Made by a program: the position numbers and the translations under genes. From the NCBI RefSeq assembly GCF_016894265.1, contig NZ_CP069791.1:124001-188000 (forward strand): a stretch of DNA of 64,000 nt, in the 5' to 3' direction. Position 1 is the stretch's first letter; every line of letters begins with the position of its first letter. Shown here in pieces: positions 36,661 to 47,336 of the stretch. Source of the DNA: Corynebacterium tuberculostearicum. Its GTDB lineage: Bacteria; Actinomycetota; Actinomycetes; Mycobacteriales; Mycobacteriaceae. The notes below the pieces were generated by a model. That model saw only the letters and a program-made list of their open reading frames with translations, was not told the origin of the DNA and did no database searches.

Positions 36661-36963
36661 TTAAGCGCCGCCGCCGAAGACGTCGATGGAGTCGCTGCCT
36701 TCACGGAGCGTCACGTATGCACGCTTGGTGGACTTACGCTGGCCGTAACCGGTGCGGGTGCGCTTACGCTTACCTGCACGGTTCACGGTGTTCACGGAGT
36801 CGACCTTTACGTCAAAGATCTGCTCTACGGCATCTTTAATCTGGGACTTGTTGGAGTCCGTGGAGACGTAGAACGTATATACGTTCTGCTCCATCAGACC
36901 GTAGGACTTCTCGGATACAACCGGGGCGATGATGACATCGCGTGGGTTAGAAATCTTAGCCAT
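36661..36963 (-). CDS. rplW: 50S ribosomal protein L23
   Basis: L23 is the tunnel-exit docking site for trigger factor and SRP. The 100-aa sequence shows [20 protein letters not shown] and the basic [20 protein letters not shown] segment. Its ATG overlaps the rplD stop (TAATG). Confidence 0.97.
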   Translation of the reverse strand: MAKISNPRDVIIAPVVSEKSYGLMEQNVYTFYVSTDSNKSQIKDAVEQIFDVKVDSVNTVNRAGKRKRTRTGYGQRKSTKRAYVTLREGSDSIDVFGGGA

Positions 36964-37616
36964 TAGTTCTCCTCCTTATCCGCGCCGGTTGCGCGGTTGA
37001 TGAAGGTGTGTAGCGCCTCAACGGAGAACACAACGTCATCGGAGTAGAGAACGTCGTAGGTGTTGAGCTGGCCAGCGTCCAGGATCTGGACGTTAGGCAG
37101 GTTATTAGCGCTACGACGAGCATTGATGTCCTCGCGGCCGATGACCAGCAGCACATTCTTGCGCTCGGTCAGGGACTCGAGGAAGGCCTTGGCCGACTTG
37201 GTGGACGGCTTCTGGCCCGGTACGAGCTCTTCGATGACGTGGATGCGCTCGTTGCGAGCACGGTCAGACAGTGCACCGAAGAGAGCAGCCTTGATCATCT
37301 TCTTAGGGGTGCGCTGTGCGTAGTCGCGTGGCTGTGGGCCATGGACGGTGCCGCCACCGGTGTAGTGCGGTGCGCGGATAGAGCCCTGGCGTGCACGGCC
37401 GGTGCCCTTCTGACGGAAAGGCTTGCGACCACCACCGCGGACGTCGCCGCGGGTCTTGGTTGCGTGGGTGCCCTGGCGTGCAGCAGCAAGCTGAGCGTTA
37501 ACAACCTGGTGCATCAAAGCAATGGATGCCTCGGTGTCAAAGATTTCAGCTGGCAGGTCTACAGAGCCGTTGGTCTTACCCTCGGAAGTGTGGACGTCTA
37601 GCTTGAGGTTGCTCAT
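36963..37616 (-). CDS. rplD: 50S ribosomal protein L4
   Basis: L4 reaches into the exit tunnel. The 217-aa protein contains the tunnel loop with [20 protein letters not shown] and [20 protein letters not shown], and no obvious macrolide-resistance insertion. It overlaps rplC by 4 nt (ATGA). In E. coli L4 also represses its operon; the leader here does not obviously copy the E. coli structure. Confidence 0.97.
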   Translation of the reverse strand: MSNLKLDVHTSEGKTNGSVDLPAEIFDTEASIALMHQVVNAQLAAARQGTHATKTRGDVRGGGRKPFRQKGTGRARQGSIRAPHYTGGGTVHGPQPRDYAQRTPKKMIKAALFGALSDRARNERIHVIEELVPGQKPSTKSAKAFLESLTERKNVLLVIGREDINARRSANNLPNVQILDAGQLNTYDVLYSDDVVFSVEALHTFINRATGADKEEN

Positions 37617-38269
37617 GCGTGTGCACCGCCCTTCACTGCGGTCTTAACGGTGACGAGGCCGCCGCGCGCACCGGGGATAGCACCCTTGATGAGCAGCAGG
37701 TTGGACTCGGCATCGATTTTCTGAATCTTCAGGTTCTGGGTGGTCACGCGGTCGTGGCCCATACGGCCAGCCATGCGCTTGCCCTTGAAGACGCGGCCCG
37801 GGGTAGCAGCTCCGCCGATGCCGCCAACGCGGCGGTGAGCGGCCTGGTTACCGTGAGCTGCGCCCTGGCCTGCAAAGCCGTGGCGCTTCATGCCACCAGC
37901 GTAACCGTGGCCCTTGGTCTTGCCGGTGACGTCAACGAAGGAGATACCCTCGAAGATGTCAACCTTGACCTCTTGGCCAACCTCGTAGGCAGAGGTGTCG
38001 TCCATGCGGATTTCCGCAACGTGACGGCGCGGGGTTACGCCAGCCTTCTTGAAGTGACCACCAACCGGCTTGTTTGCCTTGCGTGGGTCGATTTCGCCAA
38101 AGGCGATCTGGATGGCGCTGTAGCCATCGGTTTCGGGGGTGCGAATCTGGGTGACAACGCATGGCCCTGCCTCGACGACGGTAACCGGCACAACGCGGTT
38201 GTCCTCGTCGAAGACCTGGGTCATGCCGAGCTTCTTGCCCAGAATGCCCTTGATCTCGTTTTCACTCAT
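37613..38269 (-). CDS. rplC: 50S ribosomal protein L3
   Basis: L3 reaches toward the peptidyl-transferase centre. The 218-aa protein begins [20 protein letters not shown] and shows [20 protein letters not shown] and the [20 protein letters not shown] loop. It follows rpsJ by 23 nt. Confidence 0.98.
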   Translation of the reverse strand: MSENEIKGILGKKLGMTQVFDEDNRVVPVTVVEAGPCVVTQIRTPETDGYSAIQIAFGEIDPRKANKPVGGHFKKAGVTPRRHVAEIRMDDTSAYEVGQEVKVDIFEGISFVDVTGKTKGHGYAGGMKRHGFAGQGAAHGNQAAHRRVGGIGGAATPGRVFKGKRMAGRMGHDRVTTQNLKIQKIDAESNLLLIKGAIPGARGGLVTVKTAVKGGAHA

Positions 38270-38292
38270 TATTTGTTCTCCACCAAAGTCGC

Positions 38293-38598
38293 TTACTGGA
38301 TGTTCACGTCGACGCTTGCCGGAAGATCGATGCGCATAAGAGCATCAACGGTCTTCGGGGTTGGGTCGAGAATGTCGATCAGGCGCTTGTGAGTGCGCAT
38401 CTCGAAGTGCTCGCGAGAGTCCTTGTACTTGTGCGGAGAACGAATAACTGCGTATACGTTCTTCTCGGTTGGGAGCGGCACTGGGCCAACTACACGAGCA
38501 CCGGTACGGGTAACGGTCTCGACGATCTTCTTTGCAGAAGCGTCGATAGCCTCGTGGTCATAGGCCTTCAGCCGAATGCGGATTTTTTGTCCCGCCAC
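38293..38598 (-). CDS. rpsJ: 30S ribosomal protein S10
   Basis: S10 is a head protein and, as NusE, a transcription antitermination partner. The 101-aa protein reads (M)[20 protein letters not shown] and ends [13 protein letters not shown]. The start is GTG at 38598, preceded by GAGGATAAGC. It opens the S10 operon behind an unusually long, structured upstream region. Confidence 0.97.
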   Translation of the reverse strand: MAGQKIRIRLKAYDHEAIDASAKKIVETVTRTGARVVGPVPLPTEKNVYAVIRSPHKYKDSREHFEMRTHKRLIDILDPTPKTVDALMRIDLPASVDVNIQ

Positions 38599-39317
38599 GC
38601 TTATCCTCTTCCTCGCTTCCCCACTTTCACATTCCCGGCGTTTCCGGGGCGTGAAGCGGTGGGAAATTGCTTCTCGATTTCTCTATAACGTTGTCCGGGC
38701 TTGGGGCCTGACACAACGCCAGTGGTCTGACTGTCATGACGACCAAGAGTTGCGGTACATGGCAAGGGCCAGAACGCAGTGCTCTCGACGGGGTACAAGA
38801 CCCGTAATCAAAGTATTGTGAAGAGGACGGTTTTCACGCATTACACGTGGAGAGTGTCCAATTCGTCTACTGCCGCTGTTTATTTGCCATGCCCCTTCTC
38901 CGGTCCATCTTCTCGGGGTGTCACTGCTCTAACGCGGACCTAGCCCGATTGGATGACCTTCCAGTCAATGCTTCAGGTTTCCCTGAACCATGGCGACAAC
39001 GAAGGTGTCATGTTCGCTTTACCAGCTCAGCGTCTCCCCGAGACTCACGCTTGGCGACGTCCGCCGCCATCACCGAATCTCGGTTCTCGCTGCCCTGTTA
39101 AAGCAACCTTTGTATTTAAGCATGTTGGGCTGCGGTTTTTCAAGCCGCGCATTAAACCGTGCCAAAAATCACGTTTTGGAAAATTTTGTTGGCCCACACC
39201 CCACACTCGCTTGAGAAGTATCTAAGCTCGGAGGCACTGGCTAAGGACTTTTTGTCCTGCCTAGATATCTAAATATCGCGTTCATGCATCACCCTACAAA
39301 GAAAGGCGCAATCGCCC
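38599..39317. promoter_or_regulatory. 719-nt divergent region between rpsJ and the Asp23 island
   Basis: No conserved protein frame. On the rpsJ side are a CCCGG / CCGGG stem (38635-38649), a bulged CGTTGT...ACAACG hairpin (38689-38718) and an ACGGG / CCCGT stem (38788-38805), all of which would sit in the rpsJ leader. On the Asp23 side are GCGGTTT / AAGCCGC (39132-39148), CCAAAA / TTTTGG (about 39161-39177) and AGGAC-TTTTT-GTCCT (39244-39258). GAAAGGCG (39301-39308) is the ribosome binding site for the first island gene. Confidence 0.5.
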
Positions 39318-39797
39318 ATGTCTGAAAACAAGACTCCTGCACACAACACCGACAACCAGGTTCCTGCTTCCGAGGAGCGCGAGGTCAATAACAACCTGGA
39401 GACCCAGTACGGCACCACCACCATCGATGATGTCGTGGTGTCCAAGATTGCCGGTATCGCTGCCCGCGAGGTCTCCGGCGTGGATTCCCTGGGTGGCGGC
39501 GGAGCCCGCATGATCGGCAATATCCGCGAGTCCTTCGGCGCTTCTGAGGACGTCCGCCAGGGCGTCGACGTTGAGGTTGAAGACGGCACCGCTCGCATCG
39601 AGATTGCCATCACCGCAGAGTACGGCGTAGCTATCCACGAGCTTGCCGAGGCCATCCGCCGCAACATCATGAATGCGGTAGAGCGCATGACCGGCCTGAG
39701 CGTCGAGCGCGTCAACGTTGTTGTTCACGACGTAAAGCTGCCGAAGGATGAGTCCGAGGCGGAAGACCAGGCTGCTTTGAACCAGGGTCAGGCTTAA
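39318..39797 (+). CDS. Asp23/Gls24 family envelope stress protein
   Basis: The 159-aa protein has an Asp23/Gls24 domain (about 28-140): YGTTTIDDVVVSKIAGIAAR, then ITAEYGVAIHELAEAIRRNI and GLSVERVNVVVHDVKLPKDE. In staphylococci Asp23 is an abundant membrane-tethered protein held by AmaP, and loss triggers a cell-wall stress response. Here it opens a six-gene plus-strand cluster ending with an AmaP homologue, so a similar membrane-associated role is likely. Acidic, Asn/Gln-rich termini flank the domain. Confidence 0.9.
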   Translation: MSENKTPAHNTDNQVPASEEREVNNNLETQYGTTTIDDVVVSKIAGIAAREVSGVDSLGGGGARMIGNIRESFGASEDVRQGVDVEVEDGTARIEIAITAEYGVAIHELAEAIRRNIMNAVERMTGLSVERVNVVVHDVKLPKDESEAEDQAALNQGQA

Positions 39798-39802
39798 GCC
39801 CA

Positions 39803-40150
39803 ATGCCTGAGCCCCGAGCACGTTTTGAGCTCGAGGTAAGCCACGCCCGCGCTATTGCAGAGGCAGTCCAGAAGGTACGCGGCGTCGCCGCGCTCGACGG
39901 CGGTTCGTTCGGTTCGGTGAGTTTGTACCTACCGGGCGAACGCATCGTCGGCATGCGTCGGCCCGACCCGCGCGATGATCGCCACCTGCAGATCAACATT
40001 CGCGTTGATATAAGCGCCGCGCCGGACCTTTATGCCTTGGCAGAAGATATTCGGTCCGCCGCCCGTGGGGCTTGTCCCGAACTGCAGCGCATTGACGTTG
40101 AGTTTTCTGACGCCGTAGATGGCTTATCCGCTGCTCCATCGAAGGAATAG
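39803..40150 (+). CDS. Short Asp23-like protein of unknown function
   Basis: The 115-aa protein is not a clear family member by eye, but the pattern EVSHARAIAEAVQKVRGVAA followed by DLYALAEDIRSAARGACPEL and QRIDVEFSDAVDG resembles a trimmed Asp23 fold. It starts 5 nt after the first island gene and 2 nt before the small membrane protein, so it is co-translated with them. No catalytic motif is visible. Confidence 0.75.
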   Translation: MPEPRARFELEVSHARAIAEAVQKVRGVAALDGGSFGSVSLYLPGERIVGMRRPDPRDDRHLQINIRVDISAAPDLYALAEDIRSAARGACPELQRIDVEFSDAVDGLSAAPSKE

Positions 40151-40152
40151 AT

Positions 40153-40347
40153 ATGAAGAATTACACCACTTTGGGCATCATTTCCGGCCTTATTCTTGCC
40201 TTCTTCTTGCACCTAGGCTGGGGTCCTACTTTGCTCGCCGTACTCCTTGCCGCAATCGGCGGCATTGTGGGAGCACACTTTGATGGCCGTATCGATCTCA
40301 CTTCTGTGTGGAATGGCCTCATTGGTAAGGAGAAAGGCCAAGGTTAA
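40153..40347 (+). CDS. Small DUF2273-type membrane protein
   Basis: The 64-aa protein has two membrane helices (about 5-22 and 25-44), then HFDGRIDLTSVWNGLIGKEK, the pattern of DUF2273 proteins found in Asp23/AmaP clusters. GAAGGAATA precedes the ATG. The stop overlaps the next start (TAATG). Confidence 0.85.
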   Translation: MKNYTTLGIISGLILAFFLHLGWGPTLLAVLLAAIGGIVGAHFDGRIDLTSVWNGLIGKEKGQG

Positions 40348-41312
40348 TGACAGATAGTTCCACTCAGGGCCACACGCGTATCTCGCTGCGGACCATGGAA
40401 CGCATCGTTACCGCCGCGATTGCTAGCGTGCCCGGCACCAAGGCTATAGAGGCCAAGCTAGCGGGCATCGGCGGCCGCGGTTTTCCACGGGTCTCGGTCC
40501 AAATGGACTCGGAGCGCGAGGTAGCGGCCGTCAACGCCACCATTGGCGTAGTGTGGCCTTCGCCGGTCACCACGGTGGCGGAACATACTCGTGCCGCCAT
40601 CTCGGAGGCCATCGCGGCACACACCGGTTATTCCACAACTCGCGTCAATGTCACCGTCGGCGGTTCCGTTCCGGGCAATCGAGTAACTTCCGCAGAGGTG
40701 GAGCAGCGCCAGGTCGCTGCTGCCGTCGCGCCACGCATCACGCCCTCGCCGGTATGGCAGCCGGTCACTGCAAAGTCGGTGAATGTACGCAGCATTGCCA
40801 CACCGCAGGAGGCACCGGTGCGCACCATCGCCGCGCCGGCTAATGGCGTCGCAGTGCAGTCCGTGGACACCCCGCGCGAGACCGAGGTACGCAACATTTC
40901 CACTGACCTCCCAGACCACCAGCTGCGTGAGATTTCGTCCCCAAGCGACCACACGGTACGGCCGATTAGGGAACCCAAGCCGGTTCGCGTGCACAGCGTG
41001 GCTGCACCTCGCCCAGCCAGGTTGATCCCGAGTGGGCAGGTTCGTCCACTGGCACGGAAAGTTCAGGTAGCAGTCCCTCGGCCGCAGCCGCTGCGCGAGA
41101 TTGAAATTCGGCACGAGTGGACTCCGCGCCGGGTCGAGGCCCCCAAGTCTGCCCCTGCGCGCACGGTAAAGGCCCCGCGGCCACAACCGCTCAAGAGCAT
41201 TGAGGTCACGCCAGCAAATCCTCGGCCGTCGCACGTCGATGCGCCACGACCCGAGCCCTTGCGCGCCATTTCCATTAACCCGTATCGCCCACAAGGAGGC
41301 AATAATGGCTGA
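40347..41312 (+). CDS. Asp23-like protein with Pro/Arg-rich repeat tail
   Basis: The 321-aa protein has two parts. Residues ~8-108 form an Asp23/Gls24-like domain (LRTMERIVTAAIASVPGTKA, EHTRAAISEAIAAHTGYSTT). Residues ~135-310 are at least nine degenerate copies of a unit with core xPxxx(V/L)RxI, for example APVRTI, TEVRNI, HQLREI, QPLREI, QPLKSI and EPLRAI, with no predicted transmembrane segment. The tail is strongly basic and Pro-rich. It starts on the TAATG overlap and ends 8 nt inside the next gene. The function of the repeats is unknown. Confidence 0.8.
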   Translation: MTDSSTQGHTRISLRTMERIVTAAIASVPGTKAIEAKLAGIGGRGFPRVSVQMDSEREVAAVNATIGVVWPSPVTTVAEHTRAAISEAIAAHTGYSTTRVNVTVGGSVPGNRVTSAEVEQRQVAAAVAPRITPSPVWQPVTAKSVNVRSIATPQEAPVRTIAAPANGVAVQSVDTPRETEVRNISTDLPDHQLREISSPSDHTVRPIREPKPVRVHSVAAPRPARLIPSGQVRPLARKVQVAVPRPQPLREIEIRHEWTPRRVEAPKSAPARTVKAPRPQPLKSIEVTPANPRPSHVDAPRPEPLRAISINPYRPQGGNNG

Positions 41313-41871
41313 TCAGCACATGCCTGAACACTTCGGGCTGCAGCCGAAGGCGTCTCCGGCGGCGCGTACTTGGGCCGTAATCCTTGGGCTCCTACTGCTC
41401 GCCGCGGGCGTCATCGGCGTGCGCGAGACGTGGCTGGTGGGTTCCGGCTCCGATGCCCAGTCCTGGGTACAGCCGGTGCTTAATCTCATTGCCACCGAAG
41501 ACCTGCAGACGTGGATGATTTGGGCCGGCGTTGCCTCCATTGTCGTAGGCCTGATTTTCCTCTTCGCGGCAGTGAAGACCCGCCGCACCACGCACATGCA
41601 ACTAGCCTCCGATACCGCGTCCATGTGGATGCGGCCGGTGGATATCGCTCGCCTCTCGTCGGCCACTGCTCGCCGTGTTCCGGGCGTGGCCTCCGCACAG
41701 ACCTCCGCGGATAGCAAGACTGCCAAGGTCACCGTCAATGGCGATACCGAGGATGCAGAGTTACAGGGCCGGGTGGAGACCGCGGTAACACGCTGCCTGG
41801 CTCATCTCAAGAACCCGCCGCAGGTCACCGTAGCTGTAGAGAAGATTCCGGAGTTGGATAACAATGTCTAG
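41305..41871 (+). CDS. DUF6286-type membrane protein of the Asp23 cluster
   Basis: The 188-aa protein has two membrane helices (about 22-42 and 65-88), then a C-terminal soluble domain (SMWMRPVDIARLSSATARRV, then SAQTSADSKTAKVTVNGDTE) reminiscent of an AmaP/Asp23-type fold; DUF6286 is the likely family. AAGGAGGC sits 6 nt before ATG 41305, which overlaps the preceding gene by 8 nt. It overlaps amaP by 8 nt. Confidence 0.78.
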   Translation: MADQHMPEHFGLQPKASPAARTWAVILGLLLLAAGVIGVRETWLVGSGSDAQSWVQPVLNLIATEDLQTWMIWAGVASIVVGLIFLFAAVKTRRTTHMQLASDTASMWMRPVDIARLSSATARRVPGVASAQTSADSKTAKVTVNGDTEDAELQGRVETAVTRCLAHLKNPPQVTVAVEKIPELDNNV

Positions 41872-42439
41872 AAAACTTGCTACCTTTGACCGTATCCTGC
41901 TGGGCCTGCTGGGAATCATCCTCATCGCTTTGGGCGTGTGGCCTATCTTGATCCACTTCAATGTGGAAATTGCCAAGTACTTAGCCCTGTGGGTGGACCA
42001 CGATACGTGGAAGAGCCTGGCGGACAATGATTGGTGGGTGTGGGCGCTAGCCGGCGGCTCCGCACTGCTACTTATTCTGGGGCTGTGGATTGTGGTGGCC
42101 AATCTGCGCCACCGCCGCTTCAATAACGTGGAGTCCGCTTCGTCCAATGACAAGGGCTCTATCACGACGTCGATGAACGCTATCGCCGGCGCCGTGGCCC
42201 AAGATTTGGATGGAGTCAAGGGAGTAGACCATGTAGAGCGCCTCGTGGCCTATGACCGCGCGCGGCCCACGCTGCAGTACACGGTGACGGCAAATCCGGA
42301 CACCCCGGTGGAGCGCCTTACTGGCGCCGTTGAAACCAATGAACGCGATTTCCGCGCAGCGTTTCCGGACGCCGATTTGGACACCATCTACAAGCTGCAG
42401 TTCAGCAAGGTAGGTCCGATGAAGGACCTATCCGAATAG
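41864..42439 (+). CDS. amaP: Alkaline shock response membrane anchor protein AmaP
   Basis: The 191-aa protein has two membrane helices (about 10-30 and 60-82) followed by a soluble domain (VAQDLDGVKGVDHVERLVAY, then RPTLQYTVTANPDTPVERLT). This is the AmaP layout; the staphylococcal homologue tethers Asp23 to the membrane. It overlaps the previous gene by 8 nt and, tail to tail, the convergent 42428 gene by 12 nt. Confidence 0.85.
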   Translation: MSRKLATFDRILLGLLGIILIALGVWPILIHFNVEIAKYLALWVDHDTWKSLADNDWWVWALAGGSALLLILGLWIVVANLRHRRFNNVESASSNDKGSITTSMNAIAGAVAQDLDGVKGVDHVERLVAYDRARPTLQYTVTANPDTPVERLTGAVETNERDFRAAFPDADLDTIYKLQFSKVGPMKDLSE

Positions 42440-43126
42440 CGGGTTCGGAGTCTCCGCCACCAAGATTTCCTGAACGGTCCCAAGGCGGGCCGACTCGCCG
42501 CCCCCGAGAATCATTTCCAATTCCTCGCCGGGGCGGCATTTTTCTATGCGCTGCCAAGAGTAGTCCTGGCGAGTTACGCGGCGGTTTTCCTTAGCAAATA
42601 GGTGCAGGCCGTGGTCGAGAACCCCGATAGTCTCGCAGAAACGCAGAACAAAGACATAATCACCGAGCTCTTGCCTCTTGAGGCCTTCAAGATTTGGGCG
42701 CTCGGTGTTAAGCCGCATGAGGATGGAGACTACTCCGAAGCGGTATTCAAACCCCTCCGTATCACGAATGGTGAAGGGACGGCCGGGGCCTGTAGGGCGA
42801 ATAGAATTGTAAGCCCACACCACGGGCTGGGTATCGGACCGCCGCACAATGATGTGGGTGGGAGTGGCGGTAATGCGGTAAGCAGGGGCGTCGGCAAGCA
42901 CGAGCCACTCCCCGGCCGCAATGCGGCCGCCTTCTAAAGGTAGCAGGGGCGGGTGGACGCCCGCTTGGCGCTCCAATTCTGCTACCAGCTCCGCATCGCT
43001 CGCACCCCAACCGATTCCTCGATTAGCCAGCATGGCAAAGAAGGTGGGAAGGCTCAGATCGGGTTGGCCCTCCCAGGCGCGGCGGAGGGACTCGAGGGTG
43101 GGGTCGATGCGGGTGGGATCATCCAT
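42428..43126 (-). CDS. Conserved hypothetical protein
   Basis: Not recognised. The 232-aa soluble protein has no signal or membrane helix. Visible segments are a helical N-terminus (LESLRRAWEGQPDLSLPTFF), a beta-rich core (EWLVLADAPAYRITATPTHI, VVWAYNSIRPTGPGRPFTI) and a C-terminal VTRQDYSWQRIEKCRPGEEL. ATG 43126 follows a purine-rich AGGGAT; four extra residues are possible upstream. It is convergent with amaP, overlapping it by 12 nt, and stands alone before the tuf terminator. Confidence 0.75.
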   Translation of the reverse strand: MDDPTRIDPTLESLRRAWEGQPDLSLPTFFAMLANRGIGWGASDAELVAELERQAGVHPPLLPLEGGRIAAGEWLVLADAPAYRITATPTHIIVRRSDTQPVVWAYNSIRPTGPGRPFTIRDTEGFEYRFGVVSILMRLNTERPNLEGLKRQELGDYVFVLRFCETIGVLDHGLHLFAKENRRVTRQDYSWQRIEKCRPGEELEMILGGGESARLGTVQEILVAETPNPLFG

Positions 43127-43230
43127 ATCCCTACACACTATACCAGCCCAAGCATACCGGGCCCATCGCAGCCCAGAAGGATCGTACGGACGGCAGCAAC
43201 ACCATATGGGGCGAGCGTGAAATATAGATC

Positions 43231-43263
43231 AAAAAATCCGCGCCACCCGAAGGTGGAGCGGAC
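43231..43263 (-). terminator. Rho-independent terminator after tuf
   Basis: On the minus strand TCCGCTCCACC-TTCG-GGTGGCGCGGA forms a UUCG-capped stem with one mismatch, followed by TTTTTT. Confidence 0.92.
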
Positions 43264-43299
43264 TCTTTAAAGCTCTACTGAGCGGTTACGGGGTATCGA

Positions 43300-44490
43300 T
43301 TACTCGATAACCTTGGTAACGCGGCCAGCGCCGACGGTGCGGGAGCCCTCGCGGATAGCGAAGCGCAGGCCCTCGTCCATAGCGACCGGCTGGATGAGCT
43401 CAACGGACATCTCAACGTTGTCGCCAGGCATAACCATCTCGGTGCCCTCAGGCAGGTTAACAACACCGGTAACGTCAGTGGTACGGAAGTAGAACTGCGG
43501 ACGGTAGTTGTTCATGAACGGGGTGTGGCGGCCGCCCTCTTCCTTCTTCAGGACGTAGACGGAACCCTCGAACTTGGTGTGCGGGGTGTAAGCGCCCGGC
43601 TTGATAACAACCTGGCCACGCTCAACGTCCTCACGCTTGGTACCACGCAGAAGCAGACCACAGTTGTCGCCAGCCTCGGTGTAGTCCATCATCTTGCGGA
43701 ACATCTCGATACCGGTAACGGTGGTGGTCTGGGACTTCTCCTGGATACCGATGATCTCAACGTCCTCGTTGACGTTCAGACGGCCACGCTCAACACGGCC
43801 GGTAACAACGGTACCGCGGCCGGTAATGGTGAAGATGTCCTCGATAGGCATCAGGAACGGCTGGTCGGTAGCACGCTGCGGATCCGGGATGGAGTTGTCG
43901 CAGGCTTCCATCAGGTCAACGACGGACTGTACCCACTTCTCTTCGCCCTCAAGAGCCTTCAGAGCGGAAATGTGGGTGATAGGAGCTTCCTCATCGTAGT
44001 CCTGCTCTGCGAGCAGCTCACGGATCTCCATCTCAACGAGCTCGATGATTTCCTCATCATCAACCATGTCGCACTTGTTCAGTGCAACGAGGATGTAAGG
44101 AACGCCAACCTGGCGAGCAAGCAGAACGTGCTCGCGGGTCTGCGGCATCGGGCCATCGGTTGCAGCAACAACCAGGATAGCGCCGTCCATCTGAGCAGCG
44201 CCGGTAATCATGTTCTTGATGTAGTCGGCGTGGCCCGGAGCGTCAACGTGTGCGTAGTGGCGCTTCGGGGTGGAGTACTCAACGTGGGAGATGTTGATGG
44301 TAATACCGCGCTCCTTCTCCTCAGGAGCCTTGTCGATCATGTCGAACGCGAATGCCTGGTTCTCCTCAGGGTACTGGTCAGCCAGAACCTTGGTGATCGC
44401 TGCGGTGGTGGTGGTCTTGCCGTGGTCGACGTGTCCGATGGTGCCGATGTTCACATGCGGCTTCGTACGCTCGAACTTCTCCTTTGCCAC
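43300..44490 (-). CDS. tuf: Elongation factor Tu
   Basis: Delivers aminoacyl-tRNA to the ribosome. The 396-aa GTPase shows G1 GHVDHGKT (19-26), G2 within REERGITI-like [16 protein letters not shown]3 DAPGHADY, G4 NKCDMVDD and G5 SALKAL. Domains 2 and 3 follow, ending [12 protein letters not shown]. It is separated from fusA by 393 nt that include its own promoter region, and it ends at a UUCG-capped terminator. Only one tuf copy is in the window. Confidence 0.98.
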   Translation of the reverse strand: MAKEKFERTKPHVNIGTIGHVDHGKTTTTAAITKVLADQYPEENQAFAFDMIDKAPEEKERGITINISHVEYSTPKRHYAHVDAPGHADYIKNMITGAAQMDGAILVVAATDGPMPQTREHVLLARQVGVPYILVALNKCDMVDDEEIIELVEMEIRELLAEQDYDEEAPITHISALKALEGEEKWVQSVVDLMEACDNSIPDPQRATDQPFLMPIEDIFTITGRGTVVTGRVERGRLNVNEDVEIIGIQEKSQTTTVTGIEMFRKMMDYTEAGDNCGLLLRGTKREDVERGQVVIKPGAYTPHTKFEGSVYVLKKEEGGRHTPFMNNYRPQFYFRTTDVTGVVNLPEGTEMVMPGDNVEMSVELIQPVAMDEGLRFAIREGSRTVGAGRVTKVIE

Positions 44491-44883
44491 TGTATGTCCT
44501 CCTGGACTATATGGTGGCTACGACCTTCGCAGCCACGTGGTTGACAGTTGTCATTGGCACCCGACCCACAGTATGTGGGGCAAAGCGCTAATGACGCTTT
44601 CTTTACGTGCCAGTTACACGATCCTAGATTTATGTCGCGGTTTTTTCAAACCGCCGTTATAGGAGGTAACCCCGCGAAAAATCGCGGCCATTTCCCTCGA
44701 CAAGAATCTTTTGAAAAGGATCCTGGGAGGGTAACGGCCGGCTCAATTCACAACCTATAAACCTAAGCTGCAAACTCAGCCCGCCGCTACCCTGGCCCAG
44801 TTGTCCCCGCCCGCGGCGGGTCTGGCATCTACTGGCGAAGATTACCAGCCCGACTAAACCGCGGAAGAGACGGGGGCTAACGC
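44491..44883 (-). promoter_or_regulatory. fusA-tuf intergenic region with tuf promoter and leader hairpin
   Basis: This 393-nt non-coding stretch contains, on the minus strand, a CGCGATTTTTCGCG stem (about 44672-44685), TATAAC (44657-44662) as a possible -10, and immediately after it a perfect GCGGTTT-GAAA-AAACCGC hairpin (44637-44654) that would open the tuf leader. Farther upstream, a GC-rich palindrome CCCGCCGCGGGCGGG (about 44806-44820) may mark the end of the fusA transcript, though it lacks a T-run. Confidence 0.5.
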
Positions 44884-47013
<2,130 letters not shown>

Positions 47014-47336
47014 GTTTATACCCCAACTTAATAGTCGTCGACGCCGTGACCAGGTTTCTGGCTATGACGCCTGCATGGATAAGGTCATGTATATTTTTGC
47101 CACTATTTGGCCGTCCTCGGGGCAGCCTGCCCCTAGACTTCCATCGCTTCAGTGTACTGGACACTCCACGATGCCGCTGGACTGGGCAGGGATACCGCCC
47201 AGAGATCACACCCATTAGGGCAAAAAATGGCCCAAGCAAGAGATATGGAGTTTTGTGTTGCCGCGGCAGGAAAACTGCCGGCAGCCAGCGCGAAACTTGT
47301 TTCTCGTTGCTTGGGCCATTGATGTGGGTGCTGAAA
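47014..47336 (-). promoter_or_regulatory. rpsG-fusA intergenic region
   Basis: A 323-nt spacer. Closest to rpsG is a long composite hairpin (47223-47321, listed as a terminator). Closer to fusA are CTGGGC / GCCCAG (about 47183-47203) and GGGGCA-GCC-TGCCCC (47119-47133), which would fold in the fusA leader. No coding frame is supported. Confidence 0.5.
47223..47321 (-). terminator. Composite stem-loop terminator after rpsG
   Basis: On the minus strand AATGGCCCAAGCAA near 47318 pairs with TTGCTTGGGCCATT near 47225, followed by TTTT. The ~65-nt loop holds its own stem (GCTGCCGGCAG / CTGCCGCGGC). It can act as a terminator with a closing long-range stem, or as an attenuator before fusA. Confidence 0.75.

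Noticed and set aside
38599..39317. tRNA or small ribosomal gene in the long rpsJ-Asp23 gap
   Set aside because: No cloverleaf with a T-arm GTTCGANTC pattern and no ribosomal-like frame was found.
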